Shown: positions 43,579-52,183, numbered from the stretch's first letter. The stretch: DNA of 64,000 nt from Bacillota bacterium (GCA_023400055.1 JAEXFN010000018.1:1-64000); one strand, 5' to 3'. Notes: generated by a model from the sequence alone, not told the origin. Made by a program: numbers and translations.

Positions 43579-43788
43579 TTTTGTAAGCGAATGAACATTT
43601 TCAGTTGCCAAATGAGTCTATTCTGTAACCAAACAAGTATTTTCAGTTACTGAATGAGAATCCCCGGCAACTGAGCGAACTGATTCAACGATGAAACGAA
43701 CAGGCACAATAATTGAATGAGCTTCCATAATAATTGCAGAAACATCTTCAGTTATAAACATAACATTTTCAATAACTGAATCGCCCAT
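43579..43788. repeat. Degenerate tandem array, 21-bp period (family C)
   Basis: Exactly ten units of 21 bp. Identity between units is low, but words recur in register: TTCAGTT or TTCAATAACTGAATGA-like starts at 43600, 43642, 43747 and 43768, and (A/C)TGAATGAG in the middle at 43652 and 43714. The sequence is unrelated to families A and B. The array lies about 100 bp upstream of the barrel-gene promoter. Confidence 0.85.
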
Positions 43789-43890
43789 TTAAATGTTCCA
43801 AGAAGTAATATCCTCCCTCGGAATAAATTGCCATTTGGTTATCGCTTTGTTAATTGTTTGTTATATTTCCCGGGATTGTCATCGACTTTA

Positions 43891-43919
43891 TTGACAAGCA
43901 CTGGTCGCAGTGCTAAATT
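43891..43919 (+). promoter_or_regulatory. Sigma-A promoter of the outer-membrane barrel gene, with dyad in the spacer
   Basis: TTGACA (43891-43896), 17-nt spacer, TAAATT (43914-43919). The spacer holds a 6-bp inverted repeat AGCACT-GGTCGC-AGTGCT (43897-43914), well placed for a repressor. Confidence 0.75.
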
Positions 43920-43925
43920 TTAGAT

Positions 43926-44024
43926 TAAGTGACTTTGCTTGAGGAGAAAATTTGGACAACTCCTCCGGATGGTTGCTTAAAAAGGTATCCTTGAGATACC
44001 AAAAAATTTAAGGAGGAATACAGA
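43926..44024 (+). promoter_or_regulatory. Structured 5' leader of the barrel gene
   Basis: About 100 nt from the expected transcription start to the ATG. Two possible hairpins are seen: GAGGAG pairing with CTCCTC (43939 to 43967), and GGTATC-CTTGA-GATACC (43983-43999). A strong AAGGAGG lies 8 nt before the start. Features suit a highly expressed, stable mRNA. Confidence 0.5.
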
Positions 44025-45005
44025 ATGAAAAAACTGCTCGTCTCCCTGGTTACCCTGGTTCTGGTTTTTGCAGTTGTGGCTAGCGTCTCCGCTGCCGCGC
44101 CGACCGTCACTGGTAAACTTCAGTTTGAAGGTTACAGCAGTGCAGATTCGGATGCTAACGACAATACCAAAAATTATAGTGACGCTCGTATTTTCTTTAA
44201 CGGAGAAATCGATCCGCAAACCACCTACACCGTCGCTACCCAGTACAATTCGGGTTGGAATGAATTTAGACTCCGTGAAGCCTATGTCACTTACAAATCG
44301 GGCATCGGCGATTTTTCCGTCGGTAAAATTCGGGTAATCCCCACCATCGCTGACTTAACGGATGGCATCGCTCCTCTGCAAGGCAACGGCATTACTAACG
44401 CTTCATTTGTGGTGCGGTATGGTTACAATTTCAGCGATGACACCAATTTTGCTTTGACAGTAGTTCCAGTTAAAAACAATTCTGATTACGTTGTCCTAAA
44501 TGACGATAAATCAGTAAATAGCGAAAAAACATTGGCTAGTTATGCTACTTCTTTTACTGAGGCGGGCACTTTTGTTGCCGAAGTTCATACCAAGGCTTCC
44601 ATCTTCAATCTGGGTGCAAACCTCCAATTTGAAGGAGAAGGCGATCCTGGTTTCGCCCTGCAAGCCAGCACTAAACTGTCTGATGCCTTAAGCGTATGGG
44701 CAGAAGCGGGTCAGTTCGCCGATAAATCCAAGGATTTATCCTCGAAAGAGAAGTCCGCTTATCTCTTGGGCGCTTCTTACACCATCGGCAAGTGGACCCT
44801 GGAAGCTGAACAACAATTCAATGACGACGTCAAGTATATGTATGGCCATGACCAATGGGGCGCTAAAGTCGGTTATGCGCTTACCGATAATGTCGCTATC
44901 GAATACTACCGCAGCTCCAACTACTACCTCGGTGGTTTAGAGGCCCTTAATAATGATGGCAGTGACCAAGGTGTAAGCTTCTTAAGAGTGACCGTACTCT
45001 TCTAA
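44025..45005 (+). CDS. Outer-membrane beta-barrel (porin-like) protein
   Basis: 326 residues. A signal peptide (KKLLVSLVTLVLVFAVVASVSAA) is followed by a chain of alternating polar/hydrophobic segments with frequent aromatic girdle residues (LQFEGYSS, ARIFFNGEI, FRLREAYVTYKSG, WTLEAEQQF, VAIEYYRSSNYY). It ends in VTVLF, a terminal Phe being the usual signal for barrel insertion by BamA. No S-layer-homology domain was seen. Strong promoter, leader and ribosome site suggest abundance. Ligand or solute unknown. The call rests on pattern rather than a named family. Confidence 0.78.
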   Translation: MKKLLVSLVTLVLVFAVVASVSAAAPTVTGKLQFEGYSSADSDANDNTKNYSDARIFFNGEIDPQTTYTVATQYNSGWNEFRLREAYVTYKSGIGDFSVGKIRVIPTIADLTDGIAPLQGNGITNASFVVRYGYNFSDDTNFALTVVPVKNNSDYVVLNDDKSVNSEKTLASYATSFTEAGTFVAEVHTKASIFNLGANLQFEGEGDPGFALQASTKLSDALSVWAEAGQFADKSKDLSSKEKSAYLLGASYTIGKWTLEAEQQFNDDVKYMYGHDQWGAKVGYALTDNVAIEYYRSSNYYLGGLEALNNDGSDQGVSFLRVTVLF

Positions 45006-45025
45006 AACTTGTTCACAATTGTTAT

Positions 45026-45059
45026 AAAAAAAGGCCGCCATTTAAGGTGGCCTTTTTTT
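45026..45059. terminator. Bidirectional terminator between barrel gene and dnaB
   Basis: Stem AAGGCCGCC/GGTGGCCTT with a 6-nt loop, flanked by A on the left and T on the right (45026-45039 and 45046-45059). It serves the plus-strand barrel gene and the minus-strand dnaB, which converge here. Confidence 0.93.
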
Positions 45060-45072
45060 ATAGTTGAAAAAC

Positions 45073-46416
45073 TCACATCTGATGCTGTCTATCCAACCCC
45101 ACGAACTTGCTGAATTCCTTCTGGAATAGCAATTCCACCGTGCCGACCGGGCCGTTTCTTTGTTTGGCGATGATCAGGTCGGTGATCCCCTTCTTGTCGG
45201 TCTCCTTATTGTAATAATCCTCACGGTAGAGGAAGGCCACAATATCGGCGTCCTGCTCGAGCGAGCCCGATTCGCGCAGGTCGGCCAGGGACGGCGTCTT
45301 GTCGGTCCGCTGTTCGACCGCCCGCGACAGCTGGGATAACGAGATTACCGGAACCTCCAGTTCGCGGGCGAGCGCCTTCAGGGAACGGGAGATCTCCGAG
45401 ACTTCCTGCTGCCGGTTCTCGGAACGGCCGCGCGACTGCATCAACTGCAGATAGTCGATGACGATCAACCCCAGCCCCCCCTCGGCCTTGATCCGCCGGG
45501 CCTTGGCCCGGATGTCGAAGACGGTGATGCCGGGCGTGTCGTCGATATACAGGTTGGCTTCGGAGAGCCGGCCCAGGGCGTGCGAGAGGCGCGGCCAGTC
45601 CTCGTCGCGCAGGGTTCCGGTGCGGATCCGCTGGTTGTCGACGCCCGCCTCGGAGCAGAGGAGCTTCAGGGCCAGCTGCTCCTTGGACATTTCCAGGCTG
45701 AAGACGATCACCGGCGCCTTATACTCCACCGCGGCGTTGCGGGCCAGGTTCAAGGCGAACGTGGTCTTGCCCATACTGGGACGGGCCGCCAGAATGATCA
45801 GGTCCGAGGGCTGCAGGCCGGCGGTCATCCGGTCCAGATCCTTAAAGCCGGTGCCCAGTCCGGTGACGCCGCCCTTGCTCTCGTACAGCACCTCGATGCG
45901 CTCGAAGGTGTCGATCAAGATGCTCTTCAGGCTGACATAGCCCTTGACGTGCCGCTTCTGGGCGATCTGGAAGATCTGCTTCTCCGCCTGGTCGAGAATG
46001 CTGTCGACCTCGTCGGAGCCCTCATAGCCCAGCCGGACGATCTCGGTGGCGGTGTTGATGATCAGCCGCAACAGCGCTTTCTCCGCCACGATCTTGGCAT
46101 AATACTCGATATTGGCGGCGGTGGGCACCGCATTGGCCAGCGCGGTGAGGTAAGGGATGCCGCCGACCTTCTCCAGCATGTTGCGACGTTTCAGTTCCTC
46201 GGAAACGGTGATGATATCCACCGGTTCGCCGTGGTTGTGCAGATGCAGCACCACCTCGAAGATGACCCGGTGTGCCTCCCGGTAAAACGATTCGGCCTCC
46301 AGCAGCTCGAGGCCTTTCTCGATCGCTTCTTTCTCCAAAAACATCGACCCCAGCGTCGAGCGCTCGGCGTCGATGTTCTGCGGGGGGATCCGTTCGGCAA
46401 TGGATGCAATGCTCAT
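45073..46416 (-). CDS. dnaB: Replicative DNA helicase DnaB
   Basis: 447 residues from the ATG at 46416 (GGAGG 9 nt upstream); the open frame extends 26 codons further up without a better site. N-terminal domain (PPQNIDAERSTLGSMFLEKEAIEKG), then a RecA-like core with Walker A ARPSMGKTTFALN, Walker B GLIVIDYLQLM and the arginine-finger region ENRQQEVSEISRSLKALARELEVPVISLSQLSR. It unwinds DNA at the replication fork. Monocistronic here; rplI, often nearby, is not seen. Confidence 0.97.
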   Translation of the reverse strand: MSIASIAERIPPQNIDAERSTLGSMFLEKEAIEKGLELLEAESFYREAHRVIFEVVLHLHNHGEPVDIITVSEELKRRNMLEKVGGIPYLTALANAVPTAANIEYYAKIVAEKALLRLIINTATEIVRLGYEGSDEVDSILDQAEKQIFQIAQKRHVKGYVSLKSILIDTFERIEVLYESKGGVTGLGTGFKDLDRMTAGLQPSDLIILAARPSMGKTTFALNLARNAAVEYKAPVIVFSLEMSKEQLALKLLCSEAGVDNQRIRTGTLRDEDWPRLSHALGRLSEANLYIDDTPGITVFDIRAKARRIKAEGGLGLIVIDYLQLMQSRGRSENRQQEVSEISRSLKALARELEVPVISLSQLSRAVEQRTDKTPSLADLRESGSLEQDADIVAFLYREDYYNKETDKKGITDLIIAKQRNGPVGTVELLFQKEFSKFVGLDRQHQM

Positions 46417-46865
46417 CGTTGACTTCCTCCGTTGCTTAAAATCTTTGCGATGCAACGACATTCGTTCCCAAGGCGAGGAATCGGCCAAGCCCAAACGGGC
46501 CCGCGCCTCCCGCCCATTCCGGGCGATTGATGCCGTAATATCATTGCATTGAGAGTGTTACGAAAAAAACGAGCGGCGACAAAGGCTCCGCAAAACGGGT
46601 GATGCAGCCGGGACGGCCTTTTATTGCCAAGCTTTGATCCGGTGTTATATCCTAAGTTGCCTTGTTTGGGAACACCCTGATCGCGCCGGATCGATCACAA
46701 CGCTTTCGGCGGATGCGCGAAGGCGTTGTGAGTCAACCCACCGTATTTAATTCTGTAAAAAAAGCGTGGTCCCTGCCATAATCGTTGCCCGACCGGAAAT
46801 TCTTCGCCGCGCTGCACGATGCTATCTGCAACCCTAATTATTTAACCGGTTTGCTGTGGGAAAGC
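46417..46865. other. Intergenic region upstream of dnaB
   Basis: About 450 bp with no gene. It holds a GC-rich hairpin at 46696-46730 and leads into the long degenerate array. A dnaB promoter was not identified with confidence. Confidence 0.55.
46696..46730. repeat. Hairpin element CACAACGC, copy 1
   Basis: 13-bp stem with one mismatch (CACAACGCTTTCG, 46696-46708, with 46718-46730) and a 9-nt loop, followed by AGTCAACCC. A shorter relative, followed by ATTAACCC, lies at 50827-50850. No T tract and no adjacent gene end. Confidence 0.6.
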
Positions 46866-47285
46866 CTCTCCAGTTTTCGGGGATGTTGCCCCGGGCCCCG
46901 GGCCGGTATGGCTACGGCTTCGTCGCGCTTCCCCGGGCTCTGATCCGTTTCTCCGGCGTTCGGTTCCTTTTGCCGAAACCCCGGGACAGCTTTCCCAGTG
47001 GCCGGAGATGCTTCCCCGAGGCCCGGAGAAGTAGGGATGGAATTTGGGGAAACAAGGACGGGACGATCCTATGAAAGGATCAGCGGCTCCCTAACAAGGA
47101 TGAAGACCATACCTTACACGGATCGCGGCATACCTGACATCCATGGACGGGTCCCCAAAAGGATCGGGCCGTCCCTAACCAGGATATCGATCATCCTAAC
47201 AAGGACAAAAGCCATCCCTAAAAGACCGAGGCCCATCCCTGACACGCCAGGCGGAATAACCCTTTCTCCCCGGCTCCGGGGAATC
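46866..47285. repeat. Long degenerate tandem array, 21-bp period (family D)
   Basis: About twenty consecutive 21-bp units in unbroken register. The right half shares AGGAT...C(A/C)TCCCTAACA (units starting 47076, 47097, 47160, 47181, 47202). The left half shares TTCCC(C/A)G.GG and CCGG words (units starting 46887, 46929, 46971, 46992, 47013). Adjacent units differ at many positions, so the period is visible only on alignment. It fills most of the gap between dnaB and the exported propeller-like gene. Confidence 0.82.
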
Positions 47286-47516
47286 GGACCTCAGGGGAGT
47301 GCGAGAACTTTTGCCTTCATACTGGCTAAATTGGTTCGAGCCCCATTCAGACAATAACCCGATGAACTCGGACGAGAGGAAAATTTGATCCAATGCCGAA
47401 GATCTTAGGGACAAAAAGAGAAAAAACCGGTTTTGACCCATGGCTTTCCGTCCGTTTACCGGAGTATCGGGCGAAAAAAGCGCGGGTCAAACGCACTGCT
47501 TTCAGGGGGGAATGGG

Positions 47517-49301
47517 ATGAAACGCTCTATCAGACTTTGGATTGGGATGGTGCTGACCGTTTTGAGCCTGGCCGCATTGGCATCATGGGAAGCGTGGGCG
47601 GATCCGAAGGCCGACGCCGGCTTTCTGGCATTGGACGCCGCGACGGGCCGGGTCGAAGTGTTCGGGCCGGATTTTAAGATGCTGACCCGGTTCGCGGCCG
47701 CGCCCGGGCCGCGCAATGTGGTGCCGGCCGCGGCCGATGCCGGATACTGGTTGTTATGCGCCGGAGCCGGGGCGCCGCAGGGCCGCATCCGAAGCGCCGG
47801 CGTGCTGCTGCATCTGGGCCCGGATCTGAAACCGGATGGCGGCCGGTTTAAGCTGCCCGGTTTGGTGCTGCGCGATTTTTATCTGAAAGACCGGGCGCTG
47901 TGGATTATCGTCTCCGCCGTCGGCGAAGGCAAGAATCAGACGGCGGCGGTGACTTTGTTCGACCTGCGGAGCGGAACCGCGCGCCAGGCGGATCTGAATT
48001 CCTTGCCCAGCTGCTTCCAGCTGGATCCCGAGCGGCAACGCCTCGCCGTCGGGACGCTGGGAATCTCCGGCCAGGTCCAGCCGGAACTGGCGCTGCTCAA
48101 TCTGCAAAACCTGGCCCTGAATACCTATCCGGTGGGCTTGAATCCGGGCGCCATCTTCTTTTTGGACGCCGATTCGGCGCTGGTCGTCTCCGGCGGTTAC
48201 CGGCCCCGGCAATCCTACCCCGATGAGCTGTTGATTGCCAAGGCCAGCCAGCCGGTTCCGGCCACCCTGCACCTGATCCGTTTCAACGGCGCACCGGTCT
48301 GCAATCTGGCCATCGGCCTCTCACCGGTGGCGGTCGTCCGGGACCGGACCGATCCCAGTCTTTTCTATATCGCCAGCTCCAGTCTGTCTTCCTTCGATCA
48401 GGCGGCCGGCGCCAAGAATCCTCACGACGGCTACAGCTATCTCTTCGCCAAACAGGACAAAAACGCCGGCAACGCTCCGGCCGAGAATTCCCCGGGCACG
48501 CTTTATAAGATCCGGGGCGGGCAAATCCTGGCCCAAACCGGTTTGCCCTTCGAACCGACCAACCTTCTCCAGGCTCCCGACGGTCATCTCTGTGTCACCG
48601 GTTGGGATGCCTACGGTCTGGCGGACACCGGACTCCGGCTGCTCTCCCAGGCCGATCTGGGCCTGCGGCTCGACGGCGCGCTTTTGAAGGAACATACCGC
48701 TTACTTTACCGTCGCCAACAGCAGTACGCTCCATGCGATCGATCTGGCCGGCGGGAAACCGTATCCGCCGGTGAAGCTCTCCAATTTCTCGTTCTTCGGC
48801 ACCTTCCGGATTAACGACTGGCTGGGAGGAGACAGGACGATGCCCCCCGTCGTCGGGGCGGTCCAGCCGGCCGGCGATCTGACGGTCTATCCCACGGCAA
48901 ATCAGCGGTTGATGTCGAGTCCTTCCGGCAATGAAATTTATGCCCTATCGAGCAGCGCCGATCTGGGGGTCGTCGATGCCGCCAGCAATTCGCTGCGCCG
49001 CTCCATCGCCTTGCAAGGGTATCCCTATGGCCTCCAGCTTACCCCCAACGGACGGTATCTGGTGGTCGCCACCGAGCTATCCTGGCATCTGATCCAGCCG
49101 GATCAGGCGCGGCCCGTTCTTTCGGTGATGATCAGTCCGGACGGGAAGGCGCCGCAGACCGGCTTCTATAGTCCCGACGGCCGCTGGCTGGCGATTCCCT
49201 ATGAATATTCCTTTTATGTCCTCGACACCGAATCGGCCAAGCTGGTCGGGAAGTTCCCGCTTCGCTCCACCAAACCGGTGCTGATCTGGCCGGTCCATTA
49301 G
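47517..49301 (+). CDS. Exported beta-propeller-like protein, function unknown
   Basis: 594 residues from the ATG at 47517, which has GGGGGGAATGGG upstream and opens a clear signal peptide (KRSIRLWIGMVLTVLSLAALASWEAWA); the frame extends 28 codons further left without support. The mature part has repeated strand blocks like YVTN/WD propellers: GFLALDAATGRVEVFGPDF, TLHAIDLAGGKPYP, DLGVVDAASNSLRRSIALQGYPYGLQLTPNGRYLVVATE, FYSPDGRWLAIPYEYSFYVLDTESAKLVGKF. Probably periplasmic or surface-exposed. No enzyme motif seen. Monocistronic, ending at a hairpin terminator. Confidence 0.72.
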   Translation: MKRSIRLWIGMVLTVLSLAALASWEAWADPKADAGFLALDAATGRVEVFGPDFKMLTRFAAAPGPRNVVPAAADAGYWLLCAGAGAPQGRIRSAGVLLHLGPDLKPDGGRFKLPGLVLRDFYLKDRALWIIVSAVGEGKNQTAAVTLFDLRSGTARQADLNSLPSCFQLDPERQRLAVGTLGISGQVQPELALLNLQNLALNTYPVGLNPGAIFFLDADSALVVSGGYRPRQSYPDELLIAKASQPVPATLHLIRFNGAPVCNLAIGLSPVAVVRDRTDPSLFYIASSSLSSFDQAAGAKNPHDGYSYLFAKQDKNAGNAPAENSPGTLYKIRGGQILAQTGLPFEPTNLLQAPDGHLCVTGWDAYGLADTGLRLLSQADLGLRLDGALLKEHTAYFTVANSSTLHAIDLAGGKPYPPVKLSNFSFFGTFRINDWLGGDRTMPPVVGAVQPAGDLTVYPTANQRLMSSPSGNEIYALSSSADLGVVDAASNSLRRSIALQGYPYGLQLTPNGRYLVVATELSWHLIQPDQARPVLSVMISPDGKAPQTGFYSPDGRWLAIPYEYSFYVLDTESAKLVGKFPLRSTKPVLIWPVH

Positions 49302-49326
49302 TCCGGCGCCTCCGGCCAAAATAAAC

Positions 49327-49358
49327 AGCGGCGGCCGTCCCAAAAGACAGCCGCCGCT
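49327..49358. terminator. Hairpin terminator between convergent genes
   Basis: 13-bp stem with one wobble (AGCGGCGGCCGTC, 49327-49339, with 49346-49358) and a 6-nt loop. Followed by T-rich sequence on the minus strand and less so on the plus strand. It separates the propeller gene and the GerM-domain gene, which converge. Confidence 0.75.
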
Positions 49359-49405
49359 TCATCTGCGCACCTTGAGCAAGTCCGCTCAGGCGGACCGCCA
49401 ACCCA

Positions 49406-49984
49406 TCACTTTTCATCCAACGTGACGACCCGATCGTTAAAGCCAAAAGTCTGCGTCAGATCGACGTGCCCCGCCAAAGACTCGACCTCGTTCCCTTCCA
49501 CCAGGATCTTGACCCGGTAGACATCGGGAAACTTCGTCAGCGTATTGACCAGCGCCGCCACGGCCAGGGCCTCGCCCGGCGCTCCCACATTCAGTTGGGT
49601 GGCGGCCTGGTTCAGATTGACCGTGGCCATCCCGTGGTCGATTGTCAGGCCCAGAACCTTGGTCGTCTTGGGAAATACCCGGTCCAGCCCGGATCCGGCC
49701 GGCGGTCCCGCGAACAAGGCCGCCAGCGCCCGCCGGTGCGGATCGCTGTCGCCCGGGATATGGGTCAACACCGGTTGGAGCATGAAATCAGTGCCGACGG
49801 TCTTCATGAAGAAGAGGGCCACCTCTCGCGCGGCCACCTGACGATTGAGCCCGCTTAAGCGCTGGTTTTCGCGCTCAAGCGGCGCGACGCCGAGCCGGCC
49901 CGCGTAAAAACCCAGTCCCCCTCCGATCATTAATAAAACGAGCATCCCTGCAATTACGGTCATAATAAATGGCGCGCGGCGCAA
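49406..49984 (-). CDS. GerM-domain sporulation/germination protein
   Basis: 192 residues. N-terminal membrane anchor (FIMTVIAGMLVLLMIGGGLGFY), a short coiled segment (LERENQRLSGLNRQVA), then a GerMN domain: VALFFMK..., HRRALAALFAGPPAGSGLDRVFP, KVLGLTIDHGMATVNLN, ALVNTLTKFPDVYRVKILVEGN. The domain occurs in B. subtilis GerM and other cell-envelope proteins. The TTG start has GGAGGG 7 nt upstream. It precedes no other gene on its strand within 300 nt, so it is likely monocistronic or follows the barrel gene (gap 81 nt). Confidence 0.85.
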   Translation of the reverse strand: MRRAPFIMTVIAGMLVLLMIGGGLGFYAGRLGVAPLERENQRLSGLNRQVAAREVALFFMKTVGTDFMLQPVLTHIPGDSDPHRRALAALFAGPPAGSGLDRVFPKTTKVLGLTIDHGMATVNLNQAATQLNVGAPGEALAVAALVNTLTKFPDVYRVKILVEGNEVESLAGHVDLTQTFGFNDRVVTLDEK

Positions 49985-50065
49985 TGGCGATCCCTCCGGT
50001 TGTGACAGGGGCGACCCCCGGCCGCCCCTGCTTTGGTGAGTTTATTGTGAATGGGCAACACCCAC

Positions 50066-50755
50066 TCAGAATTTGTGCTCGAAGCCCAGCCGATACTTGG
50101 CGTCCTCGTCATACTGGCTGTTGATGTTGAAGACCAGGCTGGTATTGTCGCTGACATGGTATTTCAAATCGTAATCGTGGAAGAACTCGCCCTCGATATG
50201 GAGCATCGGTTGCAGGTGCAGCTCCCATTTTCCCCACTGCCAGTCCATGTCGCCGCGTAAAAAGAGCAACGGCTGGTTGTCCTCGTTATAATCGTATTTG
50301 ATAATGTCCGAACCGTTTTCGCCCCGGACTCCGGCGTACAGAAAGACCCGCGGATACATCTGGATCCGGACCGCCGCTTCATAACGGGTCCAGTCCTTGC
50401 CCCGGTAGCCGGCATCGTAAAATCCGGCCAGCCTCAGGTTGGTGCCGAAGGGGATGAAAAAGTCGATCCCGCCGTACCCGTTGTAATCCTTGGTATCGGT
50501 GTCATAGCGGACACCGGCTTTCAGCCCGAACTTGTCCGCGATCCGGTATTTTAAACCGGTGGTCACGGCGTCGTATTGGTAATTGGTGTCCCAATTCAGG
50601 TTTTGGCCCACGTTCAGATCCAGGTTACCGTAGCCGTCGACGCCGAACAATCCGGAAACGCTGCTTTGGGGGACCGGGTCCGCGGCCAATGCCGCGCCGG
50701 AGCCGGTCAACAGCGCTATCGCGATGAACAGGCCGATCAGTGTCAGTTTTTTCAC
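50066..50755 (-). CDS. Small outer-membrane beta-barrel protein
   Basis: 229 residues. Signal peptide KKLTLIGLFIAIALLTGSGAALAAD, then about ten amphipathic strand-like segments rich in Tyr, Trp and Gly (YDAVTTGLKYRIADKFGLKAGVRYDTD, LRLAGFYDAGYRGK, YEAAVRIQMYPRVFLYAGVRGE, KWELHLQPMLHIEGEFFHDYDLKYHVS). It ends in YRLGFEHKF, again a terminal Phe. The length suits an 8-10-stranded barrel. With the larger barrel at 44025 it argues for an outer membrane. Function unknown. Confidence 0.75.
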   Translation of the reverse strand: MKKLTLIGLFIAIALLTGSGAALAADPVPQSSVSGLFGVDGYGNLDLNVGQNLNWDTNYQYDAVTTGLKYRIADKFGLKAGVRYDTDTKDYNGYGGIDFFIPFGTNLRLAGFYDAGYRGKDWTRYEAAVRIQMYPRVFLYAGVRGENGSDIIKYDYNEDNQPLLFLRGDMDWQWGKWELHLQPMLHIEGEFFHDYDLKYHVSDNTSLVFNINSQYDEDAKYRLGFEHKF

Positions 50756-51241
50756 AAAAGATTCTCCCTTCCATTTTAGGAATCGATCACGCCGGAATTA
50801 AGGAATAAGCCGGGACGGAAACTTAGCACAAGGCTTTTAAAAGCGTTGTGATTAACCCTGTCCGAAAATCAGGGTGAGCATAAAAGCTCAACAAAGCAAA
50901 GGGTAAAGTCGTTTTAAAACTCTCTGCAGCATGATTTTCCGATTCGAAAGACTTTATCCCATGGCTTTTAAAACGTCTAACGATTTCAGCCGGTAATGGT
51001 TCCAGCCGAATGATCGTCGGCCGGGCGGAATGATCCAACCCATCCTCTGATCTCTTATTCGCGAAAATTTGGCGTAATCCTCTTCCATTGCCCCACCATA
51101 CGCCGGTAATTGGTGACTTGGCTGGCAAAGACCTGGTCGAAGAGAAAAATTTTCCTGCCGGGGAATGCGCTTGAGTCTTCCGGGACTCCAGTCCAAATCC
51201 CCGGCCGACGCTTGAAAATCGATATTAACTGGCCAACGATA
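50756..51241. other. Intergenic region between barrel gene and LD-carboxypeptidase
   Basis: About 485 bp with no credible gene on either strand. It contains the CACAA hairpin at 50827-50850, a following small hairpin CCCTG...CAGGG (50855-50873), and some short direct repeats (CGATATTAA at about 51218 and 51235). The three minus-strand frames lack ribosome sites and known motifs. Confidence 0.55.
50827..50850. repeat. Hairpin element CACAA, copy 2
   Basis: CACAAGGCTTTT directly facing AAAAGCGTTGTG (one mismatch, almost no loop), followed by ATTAACCC. Related in stem and following sequence to 46696-46730. Confidence 0.55.
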
Positions 51242-52183
51242 TTAATTGGCATGCCCGCAAAAAGGCGACTCCAGCAATTGGACCTCTCCGGTGGCGGTAT
51301 CGACCGCGGCGCGGATTCCTTGCGGCAAGGTCCATTGGGGTCCGGCGTGGCCGATGGGATAGCCGTAAGCCGCCGGGCAACTCAGCTGCGCCAAGCGCTC
51401 GGCAAATACCGCGATGAGCTCCGACTCGTCTCCGGCATTGGCCGGCGGCAGCGATCTGCCCACCAGCACCGCGGCGACCCCATCCCAGACACCGCTCAGC
51501 AATAATTGCGTCAACATCCGATCCACCCGGTATGGCGCCTCCCGGGTCTCTTCGATGAAAACCACGGCGTCATCGAAATTGGGCAGGAAGCGGGTGCCCA
51601 GCAAGGACAGGAGCGTGGCCAGATTTCCGCCCAACAGCGGCCCGGCGGCCTGCCCGGGACGGAGCGGCACCAACCAGCGCTCCCCCTCGGCCGGCCAGGG
51701 CAAAACTCCCGGCTGCTGGGCTCCAGTCAACATCCGCAAGGCTTGCGCCGCGCCGAAGGGACTTTGGCTTAGGGTGGTCAGAACCGGGCCGTGAAACGTC
51801 ACCAGTTTGATCTCCGACCATAGAGCCAATTCCAAAGCCGTAATATCGCTGAAACCGATCAACGGCTTCGGACATTTGGCAAACAGGTTGTAATATAATT
51901 TCGGCAGCAGCCGCAGACAGCCATAGCCGCCCCGCAAGCACCAGACCGCCGCGATCTCCGGATCGGCCCATAACCGTTCCAAGTCTTCGCAGCGCGCTAG
52001 ATCGTCCCCGGCCAAAAAACCCGACCGGACGGCTACGGTCTGTCCCAATTTCACAGTATACCCCTCCGCCAAAAGCATGGCCAGTCCTTGCTCCAGCTCC
52101 TCGGCCGTCGCTACCGGGCTCGCCGGGGCCACCACCCCGATGCGGGCCTCCGGCGTCAAGGGCATCGGTTTAATCTTACCCAT
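51242..52183 (-). CDS. ldcA: Muramoyltetrapeptide (LD-) carboxypeptidase, S66 family
   Basis: 313 residues. Family S66 features: RIGVVAPASPV at the N-terminus, CLRGGYGCLRLLPKL, the nucleophile Ser in GFSDITALELALW (about 112), Glu in VVFIEETREAPYRVDRML, and His in YGYPIGHAGPQWTLPQG, making the Ser-Glu-His triad. It trims the D-Ala from murein tetrapeptides in peptidoglycan recycling; MccF-type detoxifying relatives have the same fold. AGGAGG lies 5 nt before the ATG. It diverges from the ger operon. Confidence 0.92.
   Translation of the reverse strand: MGKIKPMPLTPEARIGVVAPASPVATAEELEQGLAMLLAEGYTVKLGQTVAVRSGFLAGDDLARCEDLERLWADPEIAAVWCLRGGYGCLRLLPKLYYNLFAKCPKPLIGFSDITALELALWSEIKLVTFHGPVLTTLSQSPFGAAQALRMLTGAQQPGVLPWPAEGERWLVPLRPGQAAGPLLGGNLATLLSLLGTRFLPNFDDAVVFIEETREAPYRVDRMLTQLLLSGVWDGVAAVLVGRSLPPANAGDESELIAVFAERLAQLSCPAAYGYPIGHAGPQWTLPQGIRAAVDTATGEVQLLESPFCGHAN

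Larger units (their letters stand above)
43511..44024. other. Divergent intergenic region between yqfC and the outer-membrane barrel gene
   Basis: About 510 bp with no gene. It contains the phased array 43579-43788, then a sigma-A promoter (43891-43919) and a leader of about 100 nt for the plus-strand gene. Promoter sequences for yqfC must lie in 43500-43580, but I found no clean match there. Confidence 0.75.

Noticed and set aside
51055..51252. 65-codon minus-strand frame upstream of the barrel gene
   Set aside because: No ribosome site, no motif, overlaps other equally weak frames.
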